The notes under the pieces: generated by a model | Database searches by the model: none | Told to the model about the DNA's origin: nothing | Seen by the model: the letters and a program-made list of their open reading frames with translations, nothing else | Program-made: the position numbers and the translations under genes | DNA from: Desulfurococcus amylolyticus Z-533 | GTDB taxonomy: Archaea > Thermoproteota > Thermoprotei_A > Sulfolobales > Desulfurococcaceae | Assembly (NCBI RefSeq): GCF_000513855.1 | Contig: NZ_KI911318.1 | Location: 696,484-760,483 of the forward strand | Length of the DNA stretch: 64,000 bases | Direction of reading: 5' to 3' | Shown: in pieces, positions 42,528 to 51,523 of the stretch | How the letters are laid out: each line of letters opens with the position of its first letter | How positions within the stretch are numbered: the stretch's first letter is position 1

Positions 42528-43637
42528 TTATTTTATTACTACTCCCTTTATGCTTTGAATCCACTCAGGCGTTGCCTCCTCTATGAAGGCCTTAGCTAGT
42601 AATGATGCATTGTAAAGGTCTCTTAAATCCACTACTTCAACAGGGCTATGTATATACCTTGAGGGAATAGAGATCGTTCCAGCAGCAACACCCTCCTTGT
42701 TTAAAGCTATTGTTGAGGCATCGGTTGTACCACCTGAGATCACATCTAATTGATAAGGTATCCTCTTTTTCTCGGCAATGTTCACCAGGAACTCAACCAC
42801 CTTTGGATGCGCTATCAACCCACTTGCATTTCTCCCATCAACTATCTTTATAGCTGGACCATATCCTAGCCGAGTGAACCACTCGCTTTTAGCTACTCCG
42901 GGTACATCGCTTGCTATGGTTACATCTATCGCTAATGCCACATCCGGTGAGATACCGTAAGCCGACGTCTTAGCCCCCTTTAACCCTACTTCCTCCTGGA
43001 CTGTTGCAACGAAATAAACGTCTACATCGTGTTTCTCAAGCATTTCAAGAGCCTTTAACATAACCACGACGCCAACCCTGTCATCGAACGCCTTACCGGT
43101 TATCCTGTTCCAGCCTAACTCAGCTACCTCTCTATCAAATACAGCTATATCGCCGACTCTTATACCCATCTTCTCCACTTCCTCCTTTGATGACGCACCA
43201 ACATCTATGAAGAGTTCCCGTAGCTCCGGTACTTTCTGGGCTTCCTCCGGCTTAATTACATGAGGAGGCTTTAACCCTATCACACCCCTGTATAGTCTCC
43301 CATCCCTCGTCCTAACAACTACTCTTTGGTAGAGAAGAGTCCTCTCGAGTACTCCACCTATGGGTATAACCCTTAGAAACCCGTCATCCTCGATGTGAGA
43401 GATGAATAACCCTATTTCATCCATGTGGGCTGCGATCATGATTTTACCAGAGCCCTTAGAGCCCTTCCTATATCCAACTACGTTCCCCCATACGTCTATC
43501 CATAGTTTATCTACATGAGACTTCATCAACTCGGCAACGAGGTCTTTCACTGGGTCTTCTCTCCCACTAGGAGCATGAAGGCTGGTTAGCTTCTTAATTA
43601 ACTCTATGTACTGGCCCCTCCATTCCAAGGTGTTCAC
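42528..43637 (-). CDS. M42 family metallopeptidase (tetrahedral aminopeptidase)
   Basis: 369 residues. Zinc ligands and catalytic residues are in AAHMDEIG (His, Asp), AFDDRVG (bridging Asp), VQEEVGLKGA (catalytic Glu and ligand Glu), AIDVT (Asp) and RYIHSPVE (His). The TET enzymes form dodecameric tetrahedra in the cytoplasm and clip peptides released by the proteasome. It begins at a GTG. The spacing to neighbours suggests its own promoter. Confidence 0.92.
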   Translation of the reverse strand: MNTLEWRGQYIELIKKLTSLHAPSGREDPVKDLVAELMKSHVDKLWIDVWGNVVGYRKGSKGSGKIMIAAHMDEIGLFISHIEDDGFLRVIPIGGVLERTLLYQRVVVRTRDGRLYRGVIGLKPPHVIKPEEAQKVPELRELFIDVGASSKEEVEKMGIRVGDIAVFDREVAELGWNRITGKAFDDRVGVVVMLKALEMLEKHDVDVYFVATVQEEVGLKGAKTSAYGISPDVALAIDVTIASDVPGVAKSEWFTRLGYGPAIKIVDGRNASGLIAHPKVVEFLVNIAEKKRIPYQLDVISGGTTDASTIALNKEGVAAGTISIPSRYIHSPVEVVDLRDLYNASLLAKAFIEEATPEWIQSIKGVVIK

Positions 43638-43681
43638 CAGTGTAGATATATATTTACATGTAGAATAAAAATATACCTTGA

Positions 43682-44419
43682 TCAGTGGAAGAGAATGCTC
43701 AATACTTTCTCTGTATCAAGTAGCTTATTATAGTTTGGTAACTCGATTACATTACTGCCTATCAACGCAGATACTCGCCCCTTTTTATCGAAACCATATA
43801 GAATATACATCGAGTCCACTTCAGCTCTTAAAACACCGTTTTCAAATCCGAGCAGCTTTAGCAACTCCATAACGATCTTATACCTTGTTAAACTCCCCCA
43901 ATAAGAGCCCTCTTCCTGGAGTTCGTCCCGCTGACGAGGCAGAATTAATCCTAGAAGCATGCCTCTAAACGATATTTTTTTCTGGCTCTTTTCCCTCTCA
44001 CTGATTAACTCCTTCATACTATGCCTTGTAGACTCATATAGGTTTAGGAGGTATTCCTCAACTCCTTTCTTACTACAGGTATCCCTATCAGCGTTTACGG
44101 TTCTAAAGCTCTTACCTGTGCCGGGCATTATTTCTCCCGGGCTCGTTTTTGAATTATATGAGAGTAGGAGCCTAGATTCAGGCTTGTCGCTCTTGGAGTA
44201 ATTGTGAAAGAAGCAGTCAATGCAGTAAAAGGTGTCGGAGTTATATGGTTTAACAATAGCTGTTTCAACCCATATGCATTGATATATGCTTCCGCATTTA
44301 TCAACTAATCTCTCAGCAACACCTATAAAGCCCTTCACATCAGATCCCTCTATAATGTTACTAATGTTATTATGATGCCCTTTTTGATTTTCTAGAATTG
44401 TTAAGCCTATATTATACAT
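43682..44419 (-). CDS. Unknown protein encoded in the aldehyde oxidoreductase operon
   Basis: 245 residues, overlapping the radical SAM gene by 13 bases. I do not recognise the family. Visible features are cysteines at KCGSIYQC, FYCIDCFF and DTCSKK, a helical, highly charged centre (KELISEREKSQKKISFRGML) and a final alpha/beta region ending VIELPNYNKLL. The CIDC pair could bind zinc or a cluster. The position suggests a role in handling the tungsten cofactor or as a redox partner of the oxidoreductase. Confidence 0.6.
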   Translation of the reverse strand: MYNIGLTILENQKGHHNNISNIIEGSDVKGFIGVAERLVDKCGSIYQCIWVETAIVKPYNSDTFYCIDCFFHNYSKSDKPESRLLLSYNSKTSPGEIMPGTGKSFRTVNADRDTCSKKGVEEYLLNLYESTRHSMKELISEREKSQKKISFRGMLLGLILPRQRDELQEEGSYWGSLTRYKIVMELLKLLGFENGVLRAEVDSMYILYGFDKKGRVSALIGSNVIELPNYNKLLDTEKVLSILFH

Positions 44420-45696
44420 TTAGCAAGCCCAGCAGCGTAAATACATTCACTACAGCCTACTTCATTACCATAGCAGTCGAAGATGTTTTCATCAACGTAC
44501 CAGCAGTTAAACGTTGATAGATTGCAGTCTGAGCACCAGGGTATGTTCTTAGAGAATTCTTTTCTAGTATTCCTGAACTTAACGTATTCGGGCTTTAACC
44601 ATATATCTCTTAAATGTTCCCTCCATAGGTTGCCGAAGATGACCCTACGGATAATCTTATAGTGGTTGTTTATGAATAACGGGTGCTCATATGCTAGATC
44701 CATACATGGAGATACTAGTCCATCATACCTTATATATGCATAATCCTTATCGATATAGGGACATGTACGCTTAAGTGCATCAGCGTAGACGCCTGGTGCA
44801 TTAATGATCAATCCCCTCTCCTTTCCTTTCGCCTTAGCCTCATCCAGGATTCTTATGGTTTCCTCAAGTATGTTTTTCCTCTCTAATGCCTGTCTGATAT
44901 TGAATATGTTTAAGCTGTATCCCTTCTCCACTGCTTTATTATATATTTCATTATATATTGTATGCCACTTCAACTCCTGGCTTGAGTACTGGCTCTCAAC
45001 GGTCTCTCTAAAGGCTAAGTGAGATATTTTCTCCCATTTCTCTAGACCAATATCCTCTATAAGTCTAACAGGGTATTCGCTGGACAAGCTATAAAGGATT
45101 TGATCTGCCAGGGTACTCGTGTATGTCACCAGGTGACTTATAGTTAACTCGCTGATCCCTAGCTCCACAGCCTTATCGACTAGGCTGGGTAACTCCGCTA
45201 GATTTTCACGCATTAACACGGTTGCTATACTTATCTTGCCATCGTATTTACTAGCTATCTTCACTGATTCAGCTAGATGCTGGAAGAGAGTAAGAGAGTA
45301 TTGTGAAACACCTACTCGTATCTTGTTTAACTTGACAAGATCGTTGCTATCAATGCTGAACACTAATTCGTTAAGTCCATTTCTAAATAATTTATCAACA
45401 AGCTCTGGTGTAGCTAGGGAGCCATTTGTCACTACCAGTATATGAGTTGAACTACCATGCTTCTCCCTATATTCCTTGATAAAAGCTGGAAGCTCTGGAT
45501 GTAGCAATGGTTCACCGAACCCGTAAAGTGCTAATCTCTCTAATGCATCATCGATTTCATTAACTATTTTACTGAATAGCCTAGGGCTCAGTAAACCATA
45601 TTTTTCATCCTTCCAGGTTCTCCTTACACACATTATACAGGTGAAGTTACAATTATTGGTGACCTCCACCTGTAGACTACGTGGCATCTTACTCAT
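44407..45696 (-). CDS. Radical SAM/SPASM protein, tungsten-cofactor-modifying (Cmo-like)
   Basis: 429 residues. The radical SAM motif is CNFTCIMC (near residues 15-22). The C-terminal SPASM region has many cysteines: RTCPYID, SPCMDL, IPWCSDCNLSTFNCWY, FDCYGNEVGCSECIYA, enough for two auxiliary 4Fe-4S clusters. Proteins of this kind, called cofactor-modifying protein in Pyrococcus, are encoded beside tungsten aldehyde:ferredoxin oxidoreductases. The stop of the MoaD-like gene is 5 bases upstream. Confidence 0.83.
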   Translation of the reverse strand: MSKMPRSLQVEVTNNCNFTCIMCVRRTWKDEKYGLLSPRLFSKIVNEIDDALERLALYGFGEPLLHPELPAFIKEYREKHGSSTHILVVTNGSLATPELVDKLFRNGLNELVFSIDSNDLVKLNKIRVGVSQYSLTLFQHLAESVKIASKYDGKISIATVLMRENLAELPSLVDKAVELGISELTISHLVTYTSTLADQILYSLSSEYPVRLIEDIGLEKWEKISHLAFRETVESQYSSQELKWHTIYNEIYNKAVEKGYSLNIFNIRQALERKNILEETIRILDEAKAKGKERGLIINAPGVYADALKRTCPYIDKDYAYIRYDGLVSPCMDLAYEHPLFINNHYKIIRRVIFGNLWREHLRDIWLKPEYVKFRNTRKEFSKNIPWCSDCNLSTFNCWYVDENIFDCYGNEVGCSECIYAAGLAKCII

Positions 45697-45701
45697 TAGT
45701 A

Positions 45702-45978
45702 CTATCCACCTGCTATTGGAGGGAATATAGCTATTACATCTCCATCCCTAAGCTTTAACTCCTCGATAAACTGTATGTGTCTACCATTTACGAGGATTAT
45801 CCTATCACTCCTATATCCCTTACTCGGCAGAGACTTCATCAATGAAGTCTCTGCCGAGGATTTCACCAGCTTTCTCAATAGCTTCCCTAAACTCATCACT
45901 CTCTACTTCAACCTCTATCTCGCTTACACCATATTTCTCTCTAAGGGAAGCAAATAAGCGTATTTTAACCTTGGCCAA
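45702..45978 (-). pseudogene. MoaD/ThiS-like sulfur carrier gene split by a one-base frameshift
   Basis: The first part starts at a TTG (45978) after AAGGTG and reads AKVKIRLFASLREKYGVSEI, then EVEVESDEFREAIEKAGEIL and GRDFIDEVSAE, followed by TAA. One base later a second frame continues KGYRSDRIILVNGRHIQFIE and ends LRDGDVIAIFPPIAGG, the C-terminal Gly-Gly that is adenylated and thiocarboxylated in MoaD. Together they make a normal 91-residue carrier. The break is at 45820-45822, next to a perfect inverted repeat. It may be a sequencing artefact at a strong hairpin, a recent mutation, or +1 recoding at the TAA. Confidence 0.78.
45823..45858. repeat. Perfect 17-bp inverted repeat inside the MoaD-like gene
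   Basis: Arms CTCGGCAGAGACTTCAT and ATGAAGTCTCTGCCGAG flank the two bases CA. On the mRNA this hairpin covers codons LGRDF-ID-EVSAE and ends exactly at the TAA where the frame breaks. Perfect 17-bp stems in coding DNA are rare. Confidence 0.85.
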
Positions 45979-46034
45979 GAGAGAACACCTTTCCAGTTCA
46001 AGCAAGTCTAAAAAGCCTTATAGATAAAAAAATC

Positions 46035-47885
46035 TTAGAGTTCTATCCCAAGCTCCCGGAGTTTCTCAATAGTGGGGACTCCATTTATCCATCCTCTTAA
46101 CTCATAGTACTCCTTCAACATCATGTCTAGTTCAACTACCTGCCCCTCAGCAGGTCCTTTAGGCATAGGCTCTCTTAACAGTCTAGGTGGTAATGTATCG
46201 TCTTTGGCTGAGAACCCGTAGAGGAACATTATATATCTCTCTAGGTTGTATATTCTCTCACCAATAGTCATGATCTCCTGCTCGGTAAGGCTGAATCCTG
46301 CTACCGCATTGAATAGTCTAGCATAGTCTCTAGCACCTATCTCGAATGTAGTGAAGAGGCAGTTGACAGCGGAGTTTACGACTGATGTTAGATCCTGGAA
46401 GATCTTAACAAGTTTAGCCTTCCCCTGTGGGCTTAATGGATCTGTTTTCTCGGGTAAACCAAGTACTTCTGATGCCACAGTGTATCCTGATACATGACAA
46501 CCTCCTCTATTGGCGGTTGCATAGTTTAACCCTATTCCTTTTATAGCTCTTGGATCGTATGCCGGCATCTCTAACCCCTTAACACTCATGCTCAGCTCTG
46601 GTGCACCATACATCTCTGCAAGCCTCTTGCTTCCAAGGGCAAGTCTTGCTCCAAACCCAGCTCTATAAGCTGTCCTCCATACAGCGTCGACTAATGCGGC
46701 TGGATTACCGAATCTCAGATCTATGCCCTCTAGATCCTCACTTGGTATTAATCCTTTCTCATAGAGCTCCATGGCCGTAGCAATGGTTGCACCCATGCTT
46801 ATAGTGTCTAATCCTAGCTCATTACAGAGATGGTTCGCCTTTATTATTGCCTCAAGATCCATTACACCAGTATCATTGCCGAGCGCCCATATTGATTCGT
46901 ATTCTGGGCCCTCACTGTATAGTACCTGGTATGGCCCAAACTGTACACGCGTCACCCTGCCACACGCTATCTGACATCCCCAGCATGGTCTGCGCTTTAT
47001 AAGGTATTTCGATGCAAGGGTTTCGCCGCTTATCTTATCTGCCTCAGGATTGTAGCCATACTGCCAGTTCTTATAGGGTAATCCACCGATCTGATTTATT
47101 ATGTTCACCAATACTGCTGTACCATACTGTGGTAAACCGCCTCCGGTTACAGGGTTTTTCCTTATTCTCTCGGTCATTTCAGTAACAAGCTTTCTATACT
47201 CCTCTGTGTTAGCTATTTGAGGCTGATTATCGCCTGCTACAACAATTGCTTTGAGCTTCTTTGAGCCCATTATAGCTCCAACACCTGTTCTACCGGCTGC
47301 CCTATGCTCATCGTTGATTATTGCTGCAAATAACACTTTATTCTCGCCGGCTGGACCAATACATGCTACGCTGGTATTCTTATGGTTAACCCTCTTCTTG
47401 AGTATGCTTGTTGTTGTAAAGGTATTTAATCCCCATAGATCACTAGCATCGCGAATATCGACGTGCCCATTAACTATTTCTATGTAAACAGGTTTCTCGG
47501 CTTCGCCCTCAATGAACACCAGGTCATATCCAGCAAACTTTAAGAATGGACCAAACTCGCCACCGCTATTCGCACTTGCCACAGAGCCTGTAAGCGGGCT
47601 CTTTAAAGCCATTACATGGTATCTACCTGGCGAGGGAACACCAGGTATACCAGTAATAGGACCAGTTGCAAATGCCAGCACATTTTCTGATCCAAGTGGG
47701 TCTATATCTCTTGGTGAAAGACCTTTGTTCATGTATTCCTTCAAGTATTTCTTGTATAGAACGTAGAGGGCGTACCCTTTCCCACCAATGTATTTTTCAG
47801 CTATACTTGGATTAACGTATTCTTCATGTATGGTTTTATCTGTTAGATTAATGAATAGTATTTTACCGGCATAACCTCCCTTCAA
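46035..47885 (-). CDS. aor: Tungsten-dependent aldehyde:ferredoxin oxidoreductase
   Basis: 616 residues, the usual length. The 4Fe-4S ligands are C301, C304 and C308 (CWGCQIAC) with a distant C509 (VNCLF). The N-terminal AFATGPITGIPGVPSPGRYH and GEFGPFLKFAGYD stretches bind the bis-pterin tungsten cofactor. The enzyme oxidises aldehydes to acids with reduction of ferredoxin. I cannot distinguish AOR from FOR with certainty. It leads an operon with a MoaD-like carrier, a Cmo-like radical SAM protein and an unknown protein. A/T-rich DNA at 47888-47960 probably contains the promoter. Confidence 0.9.
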   Translation of the reverse strand: MKGGYAGKILFINLTDKTIHEEYVNPSIAEKYIGGKGYALYVLYKKYLKEYMNKGLSPRDIDPLGSENVLAFATGPITGIPGVPSPGRYHVMALKSPLTGSVASANSGGEFGPFLKFAGYDLVFIEGEAEKPVYIEIVNGHVDIRDASDLWGLNTFTTTSILKKRVNHKNTSVACIGPAGENKVLFAAIINDEHRAAGRTGVGAIMGSKKLKAIVVAGDNQPQIANTEEYRKLVTEMTERIRKNPVTGGGLPQYGTAVLVNIINQIGGLPYKNWQYGYNPEADKISGETLASKYLIKRRPCWGCQIACGRVTRVQFGPYQVLYSEGPEYESIWALGNDTGVMDLEAIIKANHLCNELGLDTISMGATIATAMELYEKGLIPSEDLEGIDLRFGNPAALVDAVWRTAYRAGFGARLALGSKRLAEMYGAPELSMSVKGLEMPAYDPRAIKGIGLNYATANRGGCHVSGYTVASEVLGLPEKTDPLSPQGKAKLVKIFQDLTSVVNSAVNCLFTTFEIGARDYARLFNAVAGFSLTEQEIMTIGERIYNLERYIMFLYGFSAKDDTLPPRLLREPMPKGPAEGQVVELDMMLKEYYELRGWINGVPTIEKLRELGIEL

Positions 47886-48040
47886 AAATATTTCACCATA
47901 TATAATTGTGTTAACCGATTATGTATATTCTTTTCATTATCTTTTTTAATTAAAAATTCCTGAGATGCTATATGGCCTTCTTCATGTTAATTTCTATTAA
48001 GATTAAGTATATCTCTCATTGCTCCATATTTATGAAATTA

Positions 48041-48080
48041 CAGCTGAAAGCCTCATCCTTTAGGACGGAAGAAAGTCAGC
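48041..48080 (+). mobile_element. Solitary IS200/IS605-type right-end hairpin
   Basis: Contains CTGAAAGCCTCATCCTTTAG followed by GACGGAAGAAAGTCAG, the layout that ends many archaeal IS605-type elements. It shares CTGAARGCCTC and CTTTAGG with 21433-21481, and one stem pair is changed on both sides (C-G there, T-A here). No tnpB is next to it. It lies between the AOR and MoxR promoters. Confidence 0.6.
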
Positions 48081-48146
48081 AATTAATATTAATTAAGGAG
48101 TATTGCTCATAGAGTAATACAGCCCCAAATGCATCTGGGGGTTTTA

Positions 48147-49082
48147 ATGGGTTTTTATAGCAGTATTAAGAAAATCCTGGTCGATGATGAATTGCTTATT
48201 GAGAAAGAGAAAGAGCTCAGGATTATTATTGCATCAATACTCGCTAAGGGACACATGATAATGGAGGGTGTCCCGGGTATTGCTAAAACCTATACTGCTA
48301 AAGCTGTTTCAAAACTCCTTGACTTAGAGTTTAAACGGGTTCAAATGACCCCGGATCTACTACCATCGGATATAATAGGCTATTATGTATTCGACCAGAA
48401 AACCGGGGGGTTTATCGTTAAGAAAGGACCTGTTTTCACCAATATTCTTTTAGCCGACGAGATCAACAGAGCCTCCCCTAGAACACAGTCAGCATTACTT
48501 GAGGCTATGCAGGAGAGGCAGGTGACTATTGAAGGCGAGACATATAGGCTCCCGGAGCCCTTCATAGTTATAGCAACAATGAACCCCGTGGAGATGGAGG
48601 GTGTGTTCCCGCTTCCAGAGGCACAGCTGGATAGATTCCTCGTTAAAGTGGAAACCAGTTATACTTCTCACGTAGGCTTGGTTAAAATACTTAAGAGATC
48701 CGATGAGATCGAGAAAGCTATCAACGAGCTTAAACCAGTTGTCTCCCGCCAGGAGATACTAGAGGAAATTAATAGGGTTACAAGTATTAAGGTGGATGAG
48801 TCAATCTATGACTACGTTGCCTCAATAATCGAGGAGACTCGTAGGCATCCAGCAGTGAGGCTCGGTGGCTCGCCTAGGGCTGGGATAGCATTAATCAAGC
48901 TGGCTAGGTCACTGGCGTACATTGAGGGGAGAAACTATGTTATACCCGATGATGTCAAGGAGGCATGTAAACCAGTGCTACTGCATAGATTGATCCTCAA
49001 GCCCGAGTATGAGGTGCAGGGATTGAGCGTTGAAAGAGTAATCGATGATGTCTTATCAAGTGTTAAGGTGCCCTCTCCATGA
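48147..49082 (+). CDS. MoxR-type AAA+ ATPase
   Basis: 311 residues from ATG 48147 (an in-frame ATG at 48129 adds six residues). Walker A is MEGVPGIAKTYTAKA, Walker B and sensor regions are LLADEINRASPRTQSALLEA and IATMNPVEMEG, then GGSPRAGIALIKLARS. MoxR ATPases act with DUF58/VWA-type proteins as chaperones for membrane or extracytoplasmic complexes. First gene of a six-gene operon; the stop overlaps the next ATG by 4 bases. Confidence 0.92.
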   Translation: MGFYSSIKKILVDDELLIEKEKELRIIIASILAKGHMIMEGVPGIAKTYTAKAVSKLLDLEFKRVQMTPDLLPSDIIGYYVFDQKTGGFIVKKGPVFTNILLADEINRASPRTQSALLEAMQERQVTIEGETYRLPEPFIVIATMNPVEMEGVFPLPEAQLDRFLVKVETSYTSHVGLVKILKRSDEIEKAINELKPVVSRQEILEEINRVTSIKVDESIYDYVASIIEETRRHPAVRLGGSPRAGIALIKLARSLAYIEGRNYVIPDDVKEACKPVLLHRLILKPEYEVQGLSVERVIDDVLSSVKVPSP

Positions 49083-50161
49083 AGAGCCTATTCATAATAT
49101 CTATAGCCTTGGTAATTATTACAGCGTCAACTCCTCTAGCACCTATTGCTGAGGACAGACATACAGCTGGGTTCCCGAATCAGCTAGATTCCCCTATAAG
49201 CATGGATGAGTTAATACGTGAACTATATAATACATCGATAATAACCTTGGGATCCAGCCTAGATGAAGCAAGTATTTCGAGTCTACTGGATAATCTCACA
49301 CGAAGTGGGTTATTGAATGAGACATATAGGAACAAACTTAGTAGAATATTATTTGATCCCCCTGAATCACTCGTTGCCAATATAAGTAACCCCGAGCTAC
49401 GCTTACTACTCAGCAAGCTAGTTAGTAAGGAGAATATATCATATGATGAGTTGTCCACTATACTTAAATACGTGGATACCTTGAAGGCCACTAATAGTCT
49501 AAGCCTTGAGGATGAGTTGATAGCCTATAAAATTCTCTCCGAGCTCTCAAGTAGAAACCGGTTGGGCGATACAGAGGTACCTGGTAGAATAATGTCAACT
49601 CTGATGAATATACTTGGATTAAGCCATATATCATTAGAGGAGACCATGGGAAATACATCGTTAAGCATACCACGCGTGAATTTACCGGGTGTAGCAGTGT
49701 CTGGCGTGAAGCAGGGTCTACAGAGTCTAAATCTACTGGTTCGAGGTCCTTTATGGCCTGGATTACTTGGAGTATTCATTGCTGTCTTTACAATAGTGTT
49801 GATCACGGCTACTAAGGGAGGTAAAATCATCGGAGTAATAGGTAAAATCTACTCAGGTATTACACTAGGGAGAACAAGGAGGTATAGTTATGGTGAACCA
49901 GGGGACTGTATCTCAGCATACTGGTTCACTGTAGCCATGCTGGCAAGTAGATACAGGGTCTTAAAGATGCCTTCTGAAACACATAGGGAGTATCTTGAGA
50001 GAATTATACATAGGGTTCCACCCGAAATAGTTAGGCTGGTTGAAGAGATCACTAGGTTATATGAGGTTTGTAGATTCGGAGAATCCACGAGGAAGAGAGA
50101 AGCTGATAGGGAGGCGATCGAAAAATATCGCGAATTGGTGAATAAAATTGAACATGGCTAG
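49079..50161 (+). CDS. DUF4129-like membrane protein
   Basis: 360 residues. An N-terminal signal (SLFIISIALVIITASTPLAP) leads to an outside helical domain of about 200 residues, a TM helix (LLGVFIAVFTIVLITAT, about 235-251), and a cytoplasmic C-terminus with the DUF4129 pattern YWFTVAMLASRYRVLKMPSE-TxREYLERI and LYEVCRFGES. DUF4129 is typical of MoxR/DUF58 operons. It overlaps both neighbours. Confidence 0.7.
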   Translation: MKSLFIISIALVIITASTPLAPIAEDRHTAGFPNQLDSPISMDELIRELYNTSIITLGSSLDEASISSLLDNLTRSGLLNETYRNKLSRILFDPPESLVANISNPELRLLLSKLVSKENISYDELSTILKYVDTLKATNSLSLEDELIAYKILSELSSRNRLGDTEVPGRIMSTLMNILGLSHISLEETMGNTSLSIPRVNLPGVAVSGVKQGLQSLNLLVRGPLWPGLLGVFIAVFTIVLITATKGGKIIGVIGKIYSGITLGRTRRYSYGEPGDCISAYWFTVAMLASRYRVLKMPSETHREYLERIIHRVPPEIVRLVEEITRLYEVCRFGESTRKREADREAIEKYRELVNKIEHG

Positions 50162-51254
50162 GCTTGTAATCGAGGCTGGCAGAAGGCTGGTTGTACTGGC
50201 CATACTTTACGATGCATCAACTATACTGGTAAGCCATATGCTCCCTAATGTTTTGGGCATGATTGTTTTAATAGTCACCATATTACTAGCGGCTTCAATG
50301 GCTTTAATAGGAAGTCTCACGGTATATATTTTAGCTGTATCATTGGTTACATTATTCTCCGCAATGGTGCACTCTCTTCCAGTTGCCTCGATCACATGTC
50401 TACCAGTACTTCTACTACTCGATACTGTCTCGAGTATTTACAAGGGTGGCGAGTTATCCTGGTCCGGCGTCAGTTCCATGGATATTGCCAGAAGTCTTGC
50501 ATCATTGCTTCTACTATATATACCAATGCTCCTGGTATCAATGCTACTAGCCCATGTCTCATGGATGCTGGTTGAGAGCATGGAGAATGTATTCCTGGGT
50601 GCAGCTGTGACTAACCCACTGGTTTCACCTATAGTGTTATCCAAGGTGTTCATTACAGCTTTAACAATCATACTAGTGATCTACTTCTACCGAGTGCTTA
50701 AAGCAGGGGTTGAGGTAGTTGCTTTATTTCTTTTCGCGACTAGTAGGCAAGCCGTTAAAGAGCTTGCCAGGGAATCGGATATAGACATCGTCTTTTCCCC
50801 ACCGTTTTCATGGTTTTTAGAGCTCCCCATAGTCTTCCTTATATATCCATTTTTCTACACCGTAATCTACGATGTCTACTTGCCATTAATTCTTGGAGAC
50901 ACACTGGGCTCTATGCCGCAGGGTATCACATTGTTTCTCCAGTTCGCAATCGGCTTACTCGCATTCACTATCTCAACAGCTCTAGTTAGAGACTTCATCG
51001 ATCCAGGTGCTCTTAGAGGTGTGGAGATCGATGGAGGGAGAGGCCTAATTATTAAACCCTTAATATTCACTCTATTCATTTATCTGACCTCGGTGATGCT
51101 AGCATTACGGAGGGGCTATCCCATCATTGATTCATTACTTAGCCCGAGTTTCAGCGAGTTCGCCGGCTTAATCAGTTCTAACTACATTGATTCGAGTTCC
51201 TTCTTTGTTTCACTACTGAGTGATGTATTAAGAATAGTGGGGGTTGTTACATGA
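50148..51254 (+). CDS. Polytopic membrane protein of the MoxR operon
   Basis: 368 residues, about ten hydrophobic segments and few charged loops. A TTG at 50148 has GGTG 7 bases upstream and is preferred over the ATG at 50154; both overlap the preceding stop. No family is recognised. Its conservation with the MoxR and DUF58 genes would suggest that it is the membrane core of the complex. Confidence 0.65.
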   Translation: MNMARLVIEAGRRLVVLAILYDASTILVSHMLPNVLGMIVLIVTILLAASMALIGSLTVYILAVSLVTLFSAMVHSLPVASITCLPVLLLLDTVSSIYKGGELSWSGVSSMDIARSLASLLLLYIPMLLVSMLLAHVSWMLVESMENVFLGAAVTNPLVSPIVLSKVFITALTIILVIYFYRVLKAGVEVVALFLFATSRQAVKELARESDIDIVFSPPFSWFLELPIVFLIYPFFYTVIYDVYLPLILGDTLGSMPQGITLFLQFAIGLLAFTISTALVRDFIDPGALRGVEIDGGRGLIIKPLIFTLFIYLTSVMLALRRGYPIIDSLLSPSFSEFAGLISSNYIDSSSFFVSLLSDVLRIVGVVT

Positions 51255-51523
51255 GTAGTGGACAGGGGAAGACAAGGGCTGGTAGGATGGGTTTCCAAAT
51301 ACTTATAGCACTCGGTGTTTCAGTTTTACTCGTATCACTTATCCTAATGATCCAATCGATAGGATATATGGAGGGAGCCATGGTAGGCGCTTCATTATTA
51401 ACTGCATTGATAGGTTTCTCCCTCCTCTCGGCTTCACTATATATATTGAGGCTGGCGGCATATGTATACGCAACAGAGAGGAGGGGGGAGAGTGGAGAAA
51501 AAGAGGAGACAGGGGAGAGGTAG
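51251..51523 (+). CDS. Small two-TM protein of the MoxR operon
   Basis: 90 residues. Two membrane helices (about 17-38 and 44-72) are flanked by a basic N-terminus (MSSGQGKTRAGRMG) and an acidic/basic tail. The ATG overlaps the preceding stop (ATGA), which supports translation. The function is unknown. Confidence 0.65.
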   Translation: MSSGQGKTRAGRMGFQILIALGVSVLLVSLILMIQSIGYMEGAMVGASLLTALIGFSLLSASLYILRLAAYVYATERRGESGEKEETGER

